Part shown: piece by piece, positions 45,718-52,885 of the stretch
Numbering within the stretch: the stretch's first letter is position 1
How the letters are laid out: each line of letters starts with the position of its first letter
NCBI GenBank assembly: GCA_020634215.1
Contig: JACKCD010000025.1
Coordinates: forward strand, 27,021-91,020
From: Ardenticatenaceae bacterium
GTDB lineage: Bacteria > Chloroflexota > Anaerolineae > Promineifilales > Promineifilaceae
Reading direction: 5' to 3'
Length of the DNA stretch: 64,000 bases
The notes under the pieces: generated by a model
Databases searched by the model: none
Told to the model about the DNA's origin: nothing
Seen by the model: only the letters and a program-made list of their open reading frames with translations
Program-made: the position numbers and the translations under genes

Positions 45718-46770
45718 CTACCAATGGTGCAATACCGGCCGCCACCCTTCCCACGCCTCCTTTTCATCCCCACCATAATAGCTCACAATCGCCCGCCCCG
45801 GCGGTGCAACGGCATCCAGCCGCGCCAAATCATCGGCCGACAGGGAAACATCAATGGCACCCAGCGCATCTTCCAACTGCGCCAGCGTGCGCGGCCCCAT
45901 GATCGGACTGGTGATGCCAGGCTGGTAAAGCTGCCACGCCAGCGCAACTTGGGCATTGCTGGCTCCTTTTTCGGTGGCAATGGCCTGCACCGCCTCAATG
46001 ACGGCAAAAACGGCTGGCGTGTAATGTTTGCCGCCCCAAGCCCGCCAAAATTGAGAATAGCGTGAGTCAGCAGGAACGGCCGTTTCTGGCAAATATTTCC
46101 CGCTCAAAAACCCACCCGCCAGCGGTGCCCAGGTGATAATACCTAGCCCATAGCTTTGCGCCATCGGCACCAGTTCCCGCTCCACCCGCCGATCCAGCAA
46201 ATGATACGGCGGCTGCTCACACACAAACCGGTTTAGCCCCCATTCTTTCGCTACCCACAGCGCCTCCATATGCTTCCAGGCGGGAAAGCCGCTTGTGCCA
46301 ATATAGCGCACCTTCCCCGCCCGAATCAGATCATCCAATGCACGCAGCGTCTCATCAATCGGCACGGTTGGGTCAGAAGCATGAAGCTGGTACAGGTCAA
46401 TATAATCGGTGTTGAGCCGCCGCAAAGAGGCGTGACACTGCTCAATAAGGTGGCGGCGGCTGTTGCCACCGCCGTTGGGCAAGCTGGTCATGGGATAATG
46501 CGCCTTGGTTGCCAGCACCACCTGCGCCCGTTTGCTGCTGGGCTGCAACGCCTGCCCAACAATTTGCTCACTGCGCCCGCGCCCTTCATCATAATTGCCC
46601 GGTTCATGTCCATAGACATTAGCCGTATCTACAAAATTAATCCCTGCCTCTAACGCCCGCTCAATAATTTGGGTGGCATCGGCAGCCTTGGTGCGGCCCC
46701 CAAAATTCATGCAGCCCAAACAGAGGCGGCTAACCGTCACGCCGGTGCGCCCTAAAGTTGTATATTTCAT
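45718..46770 (-). CDS. Aldo/keto reductase
   Basis: This NADPH-dependent oxidoreductase has 350 residues. The catalytic Tyr is in DTANVYGHE, with the preceding Asp, the Lys in LATKAHYPM and the family signatures YIDLYQLHASDP and WAPLAGGFLSGKY. The group includes L-glyceraldehyde-3-phosphate-type and general carbonyl reductases; the natural substrate is not known. It lies downstream of a MerR-family gene in the same direction, separated by a heptad repeat, and is likely its target. Confidence 0.92.
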   Translation of the reverse strand: MKYTTLGRTGVTVSRLCLGCMNFGGRTKAADATQIIERALEAGINFVDTANVYGHEPGNYDEGRGRSEQIVGQALQPSSKRAQVVLATKAHYPMTSLPNGGGNSRRHLIEQCHASLRRLNTDYIDLYQLHASDPTVPIDETLRALDDLIRAGKVRYIGTSGFPAWKHMEALWVAKEWGLNRFVCEQPPYHLLDRRVERELVPMAQSYGLGIITWAPLAGGFLSGKYLPETAVPADSRYSQFWRAWGGKHYTPAVFAVIEAVQAIATEKGASNAQVALAWQLYQPGITSPIMGPRTLAQLEDALGAIDVSLSADDLARLDAVAPPGRAIVSYYGGDEKEAWEGWRPVLHHW

Positions 46771-46825
46771 TGTTTACTCCTGATATGAGATGGTTGATAA
46801 ACGGCCGTTTATCACTTGGCGGTTT

Positions 46826-46863
46826 AGAGATTGGAGATTGTGAATCTCTAATCTCCAATCTCC
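46826..46863. repeat. Heptad-unit inverted repeat (AGAGATT/GGAGATT type)
   Basis: Two 7-bp units (AGAGATT, GGAGATT) face a three-unit complementary arm (AATCTCT AATCTCC AATCTCC). It lies between the MerR and aldo/keto reductase genes and is the shortest member of this family in the window. Confidence 0.8.
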
Positions 46864-46901
46864 CTTAAAGGCCATTAAGCTGCTTGGCAGCTAAACAATT
46901 C

Positions 46902-47273
46902 CTACCCGTCCTCTAAACCCCGATAAAACAGCAGCTTTTGATCTAACAGGTGCAAATACCCTTCTAGTTCGCTAATGGTTGCCCGGATTTTTTGCCGGTG
47001 AGCGTCCAAAATCTGGCAGCGAGCCTCGATAGAATCATTGCCCTGCTGCGAAAGCTGCACAAATTCGCGGATCATCTCGATAGACATGCCGCTGTTACGC
47101 AGCATTTTCAGCCAGCGAATCCAGCCCAAATCTTGCTCATCATAGCAGCGGTGGCCACTGCCGTTACGCCGGATGCCAGGCAAAATGCCCGCATCTTCGT
47201 AATAGCGCAAGGTGTGGACGGAAAGCCCTGTTTGAGCGGCGGCTTGCTGGATGGTGTAGGGTGGTTCGGTCAT
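46902..47273 (-). CDS. MerR-family transcriptional regulator
   Basis: The 123-residue regulator has a winged helix-turn-helix (YTIQQAAAQTGLSVHTLRYYED) and a C-terminal coiled coil (ISELEGYLHLLDQKLLFY). There are no metal-binding Cys, so it belongs to the group sensing aldehydes, drugs or redox stress (AdhR/NmlR-like) rather than metals. The ATG at 47273 is preferred over a TTG at 47294. Its own promoter has the long spacer typical of MerR control, and an aldo/keto reductase lies downstream. Confidence 0.88.
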   Translation of the reverse strand: MTEPPYTIQQAAAQTGLSVHTLRYYEDAGILPGIRRNGSGHRCYDEQDLGWIRWLKMLRNSGMSIEMIREFVQLSQQGNDSIEARCQILDAHRQKIRATISELEGYLHLLDQKLLFYRGLEDG

Positions 47274-47319
47274 AACGGCCGTTTTTGCCTCCAAACAACA
47301 AATTTACACGTACCGCAAC

Positions 47320-47350
47320 ATTGTATCAATTAGAGTGCACTCGAAGTCAA
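47320..47350 (-). promoter_or_regulatory. MerR-type promoter with 19-bp spacer and palindromic operator
   Basis: On the minus strand TTGACT (-35, 47350-47345) and TACAAT (-10, 47325-47320) are separated by 19 bp instead of 17. The spacer contains the palindrome GAGTGCACTC (47333-47342). This is the architecture on which MerR regulators act by untwisting DNA. It lies about 45 bases upstream of the MerR start and implies autoregulation. Confidence 0.8.
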
Positions 47351-47371
47351 GGGGGAATTTCCAAGCATACA

Positions 47372-47426
47372 AGAGATTAGAGATTGGAGATTGACCAAGT
47401 TCACAATCTCCAATCTCCAACTCCCA
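47372..47426. repeat. Heptad-unit inverted repeat (AGAGATT/GGAGATT type)
   Basis: The units AGAGATT AGAGATT GGAGATT face CAATCTC CAATCTC CAACTCC. It separates pheT from the MerR promoter and may serve as a terminator-like structure after pheT. Confidence 0.85.
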
Positions 47427-47440
47427 ATTAGCTCTCCAAC

Positions 47441-49966
47441 TTACCGCAGCTTCGCTCCCAGCCGCTGGTCAAGCTGCTGGATGATGCGCTGGCGCAGTTT
47501 GCTGGCATCCCGGTCGGAGAGGGTTTTGCTGGGGGATTGGTAAGTGAGGTGGTAGGCCAAGCTTTTCTTGCCGGCCGGAAGCTGCCCACCCTCGTACACA
47601 TCAAACAAGGTCACATCGGTCAACAAAAAGCCGCCGGTGCGTTCGATGACTTCAACCACGCTTCTGGCACTAACACTTTTGTCCACCACAATGGCGAGAT
47701 CTTCGTGAATGGCGGGATAGGTGGCAACGGCCGTTACTTTGTGCCACGGCGGAATGGCGGCCATCAATACGTCTAAATCAAGCTCGGCGGCCAGAAACGG
47801 CCGTTCGCCGCGTACCCCAAACGCCTCCACCACCAGCGGATGCAGTTCACCCATCAGCCCAAGCTGCTGATCGCCCAGCAGCAGCCGTGCCGTGTAGCCG
47901 GGGCGGAACGTCGGGTGGCTGGCCGCTTCCACGGCCACGCCCGTGACGTGCAAATCGCCCAACAGCCCTTCTACCACCCCTTTCAGGTCAAAGAAATCCA
48001 GCGTCCCATTTTCGGCCGTTTGCCAATGGGGATAATCACGGTTGCCGGTGAGAACCAGCGACAGCCGAGTCAGCTCGTCGGGCAGCACCCCTTCTTCACC
48101 CGCCAAATAAATTTGCCCAATCTCAAAAATGCCAATGCGGTCGCTGTGGCGATGGTTAGCCGCCGCCACCTCCAACACCGAGGCCAACAGACTGTGGCGC
48201 ATGGCAACGCGGTCAACGGTAATGGGGTTAGCGAGGGTAATATACGGCCGTTCGTCTGACTCCAACCCCTCATCCGCCGCCAGCAGCCGGTCCTCCCGCT
48301 CCGCCGTCGTCAGGCGATAGGTAATCACCTCCTGCATCCCCAACTGCACCAAACTGTCCTTAATCCGCTCCTCGTTCAGCACCCGCATATTGCTGCGCTG
48401 CGGCGGCAAAGTATCGCTCATTTCCGTGGCCGGAAGCCGGTCAAACCCAACCATGCGGCACACCTCTTCCACCAAATCATGGCTGCCACTGATGTCCATG
48501 CGGTGATCGGGAGCCGTAACCAGCAGTTGTTCGCCATCTACAGCCACCTGAAACTCCAACGATTCCAGCTTTTGCTGAATATCGGCCAGCGTCAAATCCA
48601 CGCCACCCAGCCGCTTCACTTCTGCCGCCGTCAACGCCACCGTCACGGCAGGGAACGGGCTGGGGTGATAATCCACCATCCCTTGGGCGACCGTGCCGCC
48701 AGCCAACTGCTGCAGCAGTCGCGCCGCCCGTTTGGCTCCAAACAGTGCCTGGCTGGGGTGTACCCCCCGGCTAAAGCGAAACGCCGCCTCAGTACTCAGC
48801 TTGAGCTGGCTGCTGCTGCGGCGAATACTGATGAAGTTCCAGGCCGCCGCTTCTAGCAGCACGTTCACGGTGCTGTCACTAATTTCGCTCTCTTCACCCC
48901 CCATAATGCCGCCAATGCTCAATGCGCCCACGGGGTCGGTGACAAGGATGGTTTGGGCAGGCATGTCGCGTTTGCTGCCGTCCAGCGTGGTCACGGTTTC
49001 GCCAGCGTGCGGCAGCCGGGTGATGATGTGGACAGGGCCGTTGGGGTCATATTGGTCGGCGCGGCGGCGCAGGAAGTCGTAGTCGAAGGTGTGGTTGGGC
49101 TGCCCCATTTCCAGCATGACGTAATTGCTGATGTCAACGACGACGTTTAACGGCCGTTGTCCCGCCAACCGCAACCGCCGCTGCATCCACTGTGGGCTAG
49201 GTTTCTGCACCACGCCCTCAATTAGCATCGCCGTAAAGCGCGGGTTTAGCTCCGGGTTTTCCGTGCTAATCTTCACCTTGCCCGTCATATCCGCCCCCTC
49301 AGCAATCACTTCCGTGCTAGGATAACGCAGCGGTTGGCCGGTCAGTGCCGCCACTTCCCGCGCCACCCCCAGCACTGAGGCGCAGCGGGCAATGTTGGGA
49401 ATAATCGAGATGTCAAAGACCACATCCCCCAGCACGTCTTGCAGCGACGCACCCGGAACCTGATCCCCTTCGATGAACATAATCCCCTCATGCTCCTCGC
49501 TCAGTCCCAGCTCTTTTTCTGAGCAGACCATGCAGCGATTGTAAATGCCGCGCAGTTGCCGCCCCTTGAGCTTCATTCTTACCTGCCCCTCTTTGTGGCC
49601 GTCATATACTTCGGCCCCTTCCAACGCAAAGGGGGAGTAAATTTTGCGGTCGCTGATGTCGCCCTGCTCCAAAAATGGGAACAAGTTGGGCGCACCTGTC
49701 ACCACAACTTCGTGTTCATCGCCGCCATAATCCACGGTTGCCAACACCAACTTATCGGCGTTAGGGTGCTGCTCTACCTTTAAGATATGGCCGACAACCA
49801 GCTTGTCCCGATCCCAAACCAGCCGATCTTTGTCATTGCCACCGGCAACGCCAATATATTTAATCGCTTCAACTTCCAGCCCGGCAATGGTCAGCTTCTC
49901 GGCCAATTCCTCCACCGGCAGGGTAATGTCTACAAATTCTTTAAGCCATGAAAGTGGTACCAGCAT
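47441..49966 (-). CDS. pheT: Phenylalanyl-tRNA synthetase beta subunit
   Basis: The beta chain of the alpha2-beta2 enzyme charges tRNA-Phe. It has 841 residues: an N-terminal EMAP/tRNA-binding OB fold (VEQHPNADKLVLATVDYGG, about 45-155), the B3/B4 editing domain (about 215-400), the B5 domain (about 410-480), the catalytic-like core, and the C-terminal FDX-ACB anticodon-binding domain (VATYPAIHEDLAIVVDKSVS to the end). Two AACGGCCGTT sites are in the C-terminal third and one in the B3/B4 region. It is co-directional with pheS, separated by a 94-base gap filled by a heptad hairpin. Confidence 0.96.
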   Translation of the reverse strand: MLVPLSWLKEFVDITLPVEELAEKLTIAGLEVEAIKYIGVAGGNDKDRLVWDRDKLVVGHILKVEQHPNADKLVLATVDYGGDEHEVVVTGAPNLFPFLEQGDISDRKIYSPFALEGAEVYDGHKEGQVRMKLKGRQLRGIYNRCMVCSEKELGLSEEHEGIMFIEGDQVPGASLQDVLGDVVFDISIIPNIARCASVLGVAREVAALTGQPLRYPSTEVIAEGADMTGKVKISTENPELNPRFTAMLIEGVVQKPSPQWMQRRLRLAGQRPLNVVVDISNYVMLEMGQPNHTFDYDFLRRRADQYDPNGPVHIITRLPHAGETVTTLDGSKRDMPAQTILVTDPVGALSIGGIMGGEESEISDSTVNVLLEAAAWNFISIRRSSSQLKLSTEAAFRFSRGVHPSQALFGAKRAARLLQQLAGGTVAQGMVDYHPSPFPAVTVALTAAEVKRLGGVDLTLADIQQKLESLEFQVAVDGEQLLVTAPDHRMDISGSHDLVEEVCRMVGFDRLPATEMSDTLPPQRSNMRVLNEERIKDSLVQLGMQEVITYRLTTAEREDRLLAADEGLESDERPYITLANPITVDRVAMRHSLLASVLEVAAANHRHSDRIGIFEIGQIYLAGEEGVLPDELTRLSLVLTGNRDYPHWQTAENGTLDFFDLKGVVEGLLGDLHVTGVAVEAASHPTFRPGYTARLLLGDQQLGLMGELHPLVVEAFGVRGERPFLAAELDLDVLMAAIPPWHKVTAVATYPAIHEDLAIVVDKSVSARSVVEVIERTGGFLLTDVTLFDVYEGGQLPAGKKSLAYHLTYQSPSKTLSDRDASKLRQRIIQQLDQRLGAKLR

Positions 49967-49987
49967 GGGTAAATCTCCGAAATAAAT

Positions 49988-50061
49988 GGAGATTGGAGAT
50001 TAGAGATTAGAGATTGGTCACCGCACGGCCGCCAATCTCTAATCTCCAATCCCTAATCTCT
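49988..50061. repeat. Heptad-unit inverted repeat between pheS and pheT
   Basis: The left-arm units GGAGATT GGAGATT AGAGATT AGAGATT face CAATCTC TAATCTC CAATCCC TAATCTC. It reaches the pheS stop codon. It is the longest member of the AGATT family here and is probably transcribed in the pheST messenger. Confidence 0.87.
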
Positions 50062-51085
50062 AAAACTGCTCCAAAAAGCGCAAATCGTTGCTCCAGAAGT
50101 AACGAATGTCCTGAATGCCATATTTGAGCATGGTGATGCGCTCTGGCCCCATGCCAAAGGCAAAGCCGGAATAAACCGCCGGATCATACCCGCCATTCCG
50201 CAGAACGGTGGGGTGAACCATGCCACAGCCCAAAATTTCCAGCCAGCCCGCATATTTGCACACCTGGCACCCCTCGCCGCCGCAGAGGATGCACTCTACA
50301 TCCATTTCGGCGCTGGGTTCGGTGAAGGGGAAGTAGTTGGCGCGGAAGCGCACCTTGCGGTTCGCGCCAAACATGCGGCGGGCAAAGTCGGTCAGCGTCC
50401 CTTTGAGGTCGGCCAAAGAGATGTTTTTGCCCACAGCCAGCCCTTCCACCTGGTGGAACTGGATTTCGCTGCGGGCGGTGATCTGCTCGTAGCGGTAGCA
50501 CATGCCGGGCAAAATAACGCGAATCGGTTCGGGGGCGTATTCCCGCATGGCGTGGATTTGGCCGGGGCTGGTGTGGGTTCGCAAAATCACACCGGGGGTG
50601 GTGGTGTGGAAGGTGTCCCACATGTCGCGGGCAGGGTGGTGCTGCGGAATGTTAAGCAACTCGAAGTTGTATTCGTCGGTCTCTACGTCGCGGCTGCGGT
50701 AGACCTGGAACCCCATGTCGCCCCAAATACGGTAGATTTCGCGCAGGGTGCGGGTGGCGGGGTGCAGGCGGCCGCGCCACTGGCTGCGGCCAGGCAGGGT
50801 GACATCAATGGCAGTGGAGGCCATTTTGTGCTTGAGTTCGGCGGCTTTAAGGATCGCCAGCCGCTGTTCGTAGGCGGCTTCCAGCTCGTCTTTGGCGGCG
50901 TTGAGCCTTTGCCCAAACACGGGGCGCTCTTCGGCACTAAGCTGGCCGATTTGGCGTGTAAGCAAGTAGATGCTGCCCCGCCGACCAAGGGTGTCACGAT
51001 GCCAATCTTCGAGAACGGCCGTTGTGTTCGCCTTCTCCAATGTTTCCACTGCCTGGGCATGTAGGTTTTCTAATTCTGCAAGCAT
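50060..51085 (-). CDS. pheS: Phenylalanyl-tRNA synthetase alpha subunit
   Basis: The catalytic alpha chain has 341 residues from the ATG at 51085 (AGGAAG five bases upstream). It has the N-terminal coiled coil and class II motifs: motif 2 in RVILPGMCYRYE, the HHPARDMWDTFH segment, and motif 3 in FAFGMGPERITML. A Cys-rich insert CILCGGEGCQVC near residue 270 is found in a subset of bacterial PheS proteins and may bind zinc. Expression is likely controlled by the Phe-rich attenuator 270-360 bases upstream. Confidence 0.96.
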   Translation of the reverse strand: MLAELENLHAQAVETLEKANTTAVLEDWHRDTLGRRGSIYLLTRQIGQLSAEERPVFGQRLNAAKDELEAAYEQRLAILKAAELKHKMASTAIDVTLPGRSQWRGRLHPATRTLREIYRIWGDMGFQVYRSRDVETDEYNFELLNIPQHHPARDMWDTFHTTTPGVILRTHTSPGQIHAMREYAPEPIRVILPGMCYRYEQITARSEIQFHQVEGLAVGKNISLADLKGTLTDFARRMFGANRKVRFRANYFPFTEPSAEMDVECILCGGEGCQVCKYAGWLEILGCGMVHPTVLRNGGYDPAVYSGFAFGMGPERITMLKYGIQDIRYFWSNDLRFLEQF

Positions 51086-51120
51086 TGTCACTTCCTAATC
51101 AGGTTGGTAACTATATAGTT

Positions 51121-51185
51121 GTCATTCCCGCGAATGCGGGAATCCAGTTGGGCGACATATGGATACCCGCTTACGCGGGTATGAC
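51121..51185. repeat. Double-hairpin repeat (GTCATTCCCGC type)
   Basis: Two 26-bp inverted arms match at 22 positions. Each arm also contains its own small hairpin (CCCGC-GAAT-GCGGG and CCCGC-TTAC-GCGGG). The outer ends read GTCAT and ATGAC. Elements with this sequence are dispersed in many bacterial genomes and look like miniature mobile or REP elements. It lies in the pheST leader. Confidence 0.8.
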
Positions 51186-51215
51186 ACCCCATTTAGTTAC
51201 TAAGGATGAATTTTG

Positions 51216-51242
51216 GACAGGATTTACAGGATTTACAGGATT
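51216..51242. repeat. ACAGGATTT tandem repeat, one-armed
   Basis: It is identical over 27 bases to the copy at 40473-40499. It lies in the pheST leader between the attenuator and pheS. Confidence 0.85.
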
Positions 51243-51285
51243 ATTACTCCTGCTCTCTTGCAAAAGGTGTCGCATGGTAACAAAC

Positions 51286-51312
51286 AAAAAGGGCGCGGTT
51301 TGTGCCGCGCCC
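51286..51312 (-). terminator. Attenuator terminator of pheST
   Basis: On the minus strand GGGCGCGG, loop CACAAA, CCGCGCCC is followed by TTTTTG. It lies 39 bases after the stop of the Phe-rich leader peptide and about 200 bases before pheS. Its left arm can instead pair with a segment inside the leader coding region (51373-51380). Confidence 0.88.
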
Positions 51313-51350
51313 TGGTGGTTTTTCTACTTCTGTGGGTGACTAGCCATCAC

Positions 51351-51446
51351 TCAAGCAGAACGACCTCCCTCTAGCGCGACGCCAGAGATGTTCGTAAAGC
51401 TAAAGCTAAAGCTAAAAAAGACCTGGTGCAAGGTTTGACCCAACAT
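51351..51446 (-). CDS. Phe-rich leader peptide of pheST (31 residues)
   Basis: The peptide starts ATG at 51446, stops at 51351 and contains VFFSFSFSFTN: five Phe codons within eight, made by a tandem TTTAGC hexamer. It lies between a consensus promoter and the attenuator of pheST, like the E. coli pheM leader. When charged tRNA-Phe is scarce, a ribosome halted on these codons would leave 51380-51373 free to pair with the left arm of the terminator and allow read-through. The ATG is almost at the predicted transcript start, so translation may be leaderless; there is no room for a ribosome site unless transcription begins further upstream. Confidence 0.8.
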   Translation of the reverse strand: MLGQTLHQVFFSFSFSFTNISGVALEGGRSA

Positions 51447-51453
51447 GGGGCGC

Positions 51454-51482
51454 ATAGTAGCACTATGAAAACAGGTTGTCAA
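51454..51482 (-). promoter_or_regulatory. Sigma-70-type promoter for pheST
   Basis: TTGACA (51482-51477) and TACTAT (51459-51454) on the minus strand have a 17-bp spacer. The start should fall near 51447, directly at the leader-peptide ATG. Confidence 0.8.
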
Positions 51483-51502
51483 GTAAAATTCGCGCCAAAA
51501 AC

Positions 51503-51530
51503 TTGACAGCCTCCTACCCCTCGTTATAAT
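51503..51530 (+). promoter_or_regulatory. Strong sigma-70-type promoter for rpmF
   Basis: Consensus TTGACA (51503-51508) and TATAAT (51525-51530) have a 16-bp spacer, divergent from the pheST promoter 20 bases away. The rpmF leader would be about 195 bases long and includes a heptad hairpin. Confidence 0.82.
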
Positions 51531-51625
51531 TCCGAGTTGCGGCTTTTAGGCCGTTATTTTTTGCACGGACTCTTATCGAAGAGGCAGACTCACAAGCAAG
51601 TCATTAAAAGAGAGCAGACCGTGGG

Positions 51626-51711
51626 CAGTAATCGGTAATCGGTAATCAGTTATTAGTATAGACTGCAAACCGATACACGACTGATTACTGGCTACCGATT
51701 ACTGATTACTG
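51626..51711. repeat. Heptad-unit inverted repeat (CAGTAAT/CGGTAAT type) in the rpmF leader
   Basis: The left units CAGTAAT CGGTAAT CGGTAAT CAGTTAT face a right arm of GATTACTG-type units in inverted order. It lies between the rpmF promoter and its ribosome site (GAGAGG, 51719-51724) and so would be folded in the mRNA. Confidence 0.85.
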
Positions 51712-51733
51712 AAATTTAGAGAGGGTTATTCAA

Positions 51734-51922
51734 ATGGGCGCACTACCAAAACGCAAGATTTCCAAGGCACGCCGGGATCGTCGGCGGGCGCATGATTTTC
51801 TCACCCCGTTCCACTTGGTTCGCTGTTCCGAATGTGGCGAAATGAAGCGTTCGCACCATGTTTGCACGCACTGTGGCATGTATCGCGGGCGGCAGGTTTT
51901 GCCAGACAGCCGCGAGGAATAA
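51734..51922 (+). CDS. rpmF: 50S ribosomal protein L32
   Basis: The 62-residue protein of the large ribosomal subunit begins MGALPKRKISKARRDRRRAH and has the zinc-binding form of L32 with CSEC and CTHC motifs. In many bacteria rpmF precedes plsX-fabH-fabD-fabG; here it is directly followed by fabD and fabG, with plsX and fabH absent. A terminator lies between rpmF and fabD. Confidence 0.96.
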   Translation: MGALPKRKISKARRDRRRAHDFLTPFHLVRCSECGEMKRSHHVCTHCGMYRGRQVLPDSREE

Positions 51923-51935
51923 TTGAACGAGCAAG

Positions 51936-51959
51936 GGCCGTAGCAATGCGGCCTTTTTT
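51936..51959 (+). terminator. Weak intrinsic terminator after rpmF
   Basis: GGCCG and CGGCC form a short 5-bp stem followed by six T. It probably allows partial read-through into fabD, giving more L32 than FabD. Confidence 0.65.
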
Positions 51960-51976
51960 GTTTTGGGGATTTGTTG

Positions 51977-52885
51977 GTGACGAGTACAGCATTTTTATTC
52001 CCGGGGCAAGGCTCCCAATTTGTGGGGATGGGGCAGGAGCTTTATGAGCAGCCAGCGGCGCGGGCCTTGTTTGATGCCGCCGACGCGCAGCTTGGTTTTT
52101 CCCTTTCATCCCTCTGTTTTAACGGGCCGGAAGAAGAGCTAACTGACACGGTGAACCAGCAGCCGGCGCTGTTTGTGGTGAGCTTGGCAACGTGGGCGGT
52201 GATGCAGGCGCAGGGCTGGGAACGGCCGTCTTTTGTGGCGGGTCATAGCCTGGGCGAACTGTCGGCATTGGCGATGGCGGGGGCGATGAGCTTTGCCGAT
52301 GGGCTGGCGTTGGTGCGGCGGCGTGGCGAGCTGATGAAGGAAGCGGGTGAAAGGCAGCCGGGGGCGATGGCAGCGATTTTGGCTTTGGATGCGGCGCAGG
52401 TAGAGGGAATTTGCCAAGAGGCGAGTGGGAAAAACGGCCGTTTTGTCCAGCTTGCCAACGATAACTGCCCCGGTCAAGTGGTCATTTCCGGCGACGCGAC
52501 GGCACTGGCTGAAGCAATGGCTTTGGCCGAAGCCGCCGGGGCGCGGAAAGTGGTGAAGCTGCCCATCACCATTGCCGCTCATTCCCCGCTAATGCAGTCG
52601 GCGGCGGCGGCGTTTGCCGAGGCAGTGGACGCGATCCCCCTTCAGGCAGCCCACATTCCGGTGATTGCCAACGCCACCGGGTTGCCCATACAAACCCCAG
52701 ATGAGATTCGCGCCGAGCTAAAGGCGCAGTTGACCTCCCCCGTGCGCTGGACCGATTCGGTCAACTATTTGACGGCGCAAGGGGTGGAGACGTTTGTGGA
52801 AGTGGGCGCGGGTGACGTGCTGCTTGGTTTGGTGAAACGCATTGCGCGAAAGTCAAACCGGGTGAAGTTTAAACTGGGAGAGTGA
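51977..52885 (+). CDS. fabD: Malonyl-CoA:ACP transacylase
   Basis: FabD loads malonate onto acyl carrier protein for fatty acid synthesis. Motifs: FLFPGQGSQFVGMGQ at the start, nucleophile Ser in VAGHSLGELSAL (about residue 90), Arg in VRRRGELM and the His in ITIAAHSPLM. A GTG at 51977 (GGGG upstream) is chosen; TTGs at 51971 and 51974 are possible. The stop overlaps the fabG start by four bases. Confidence 0.95.
   Translation: MTSTAFLFPGQGSQFVGMGQELYEQPAARALFDAADAQLGFSLSSLCFNGPEEELTDTVNQQPALFVVSLATWAVMQAQGWERPSFVAGHSLGELSALAMAGAMSFADGLALVRRRGELMKEAGERQPGAMAAILALDAAQVEGICQEASGKNGRFVQLANDNCPGQVVISGDATALAEAMALAEAAGARKVVKLPITIAAHSPLMQSAAAAFAEAVDAIPLQAAHIPVIANATGLPIQTPDEIRAELKAQLTSPVRWTDSVNYLTAQGVETFVEVGAGDVLLGLVKRIARKSNRVKFKLGE

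Noticed and set aside
51397..51419. GCTAAA hexamer array considered as a plain microsatellite
   Set aside because: On the minus strand it encodes the Phe-Ser run of the pheST leader peptide between promoter and attenuator, so it is more than a passive repeat.
51286..51480. T-box riboswitch for pheST
   Set aside because: No T-box sequence or specifier-stem layout could be found; the Phe-rich frame and alternative pairing explain the region better.
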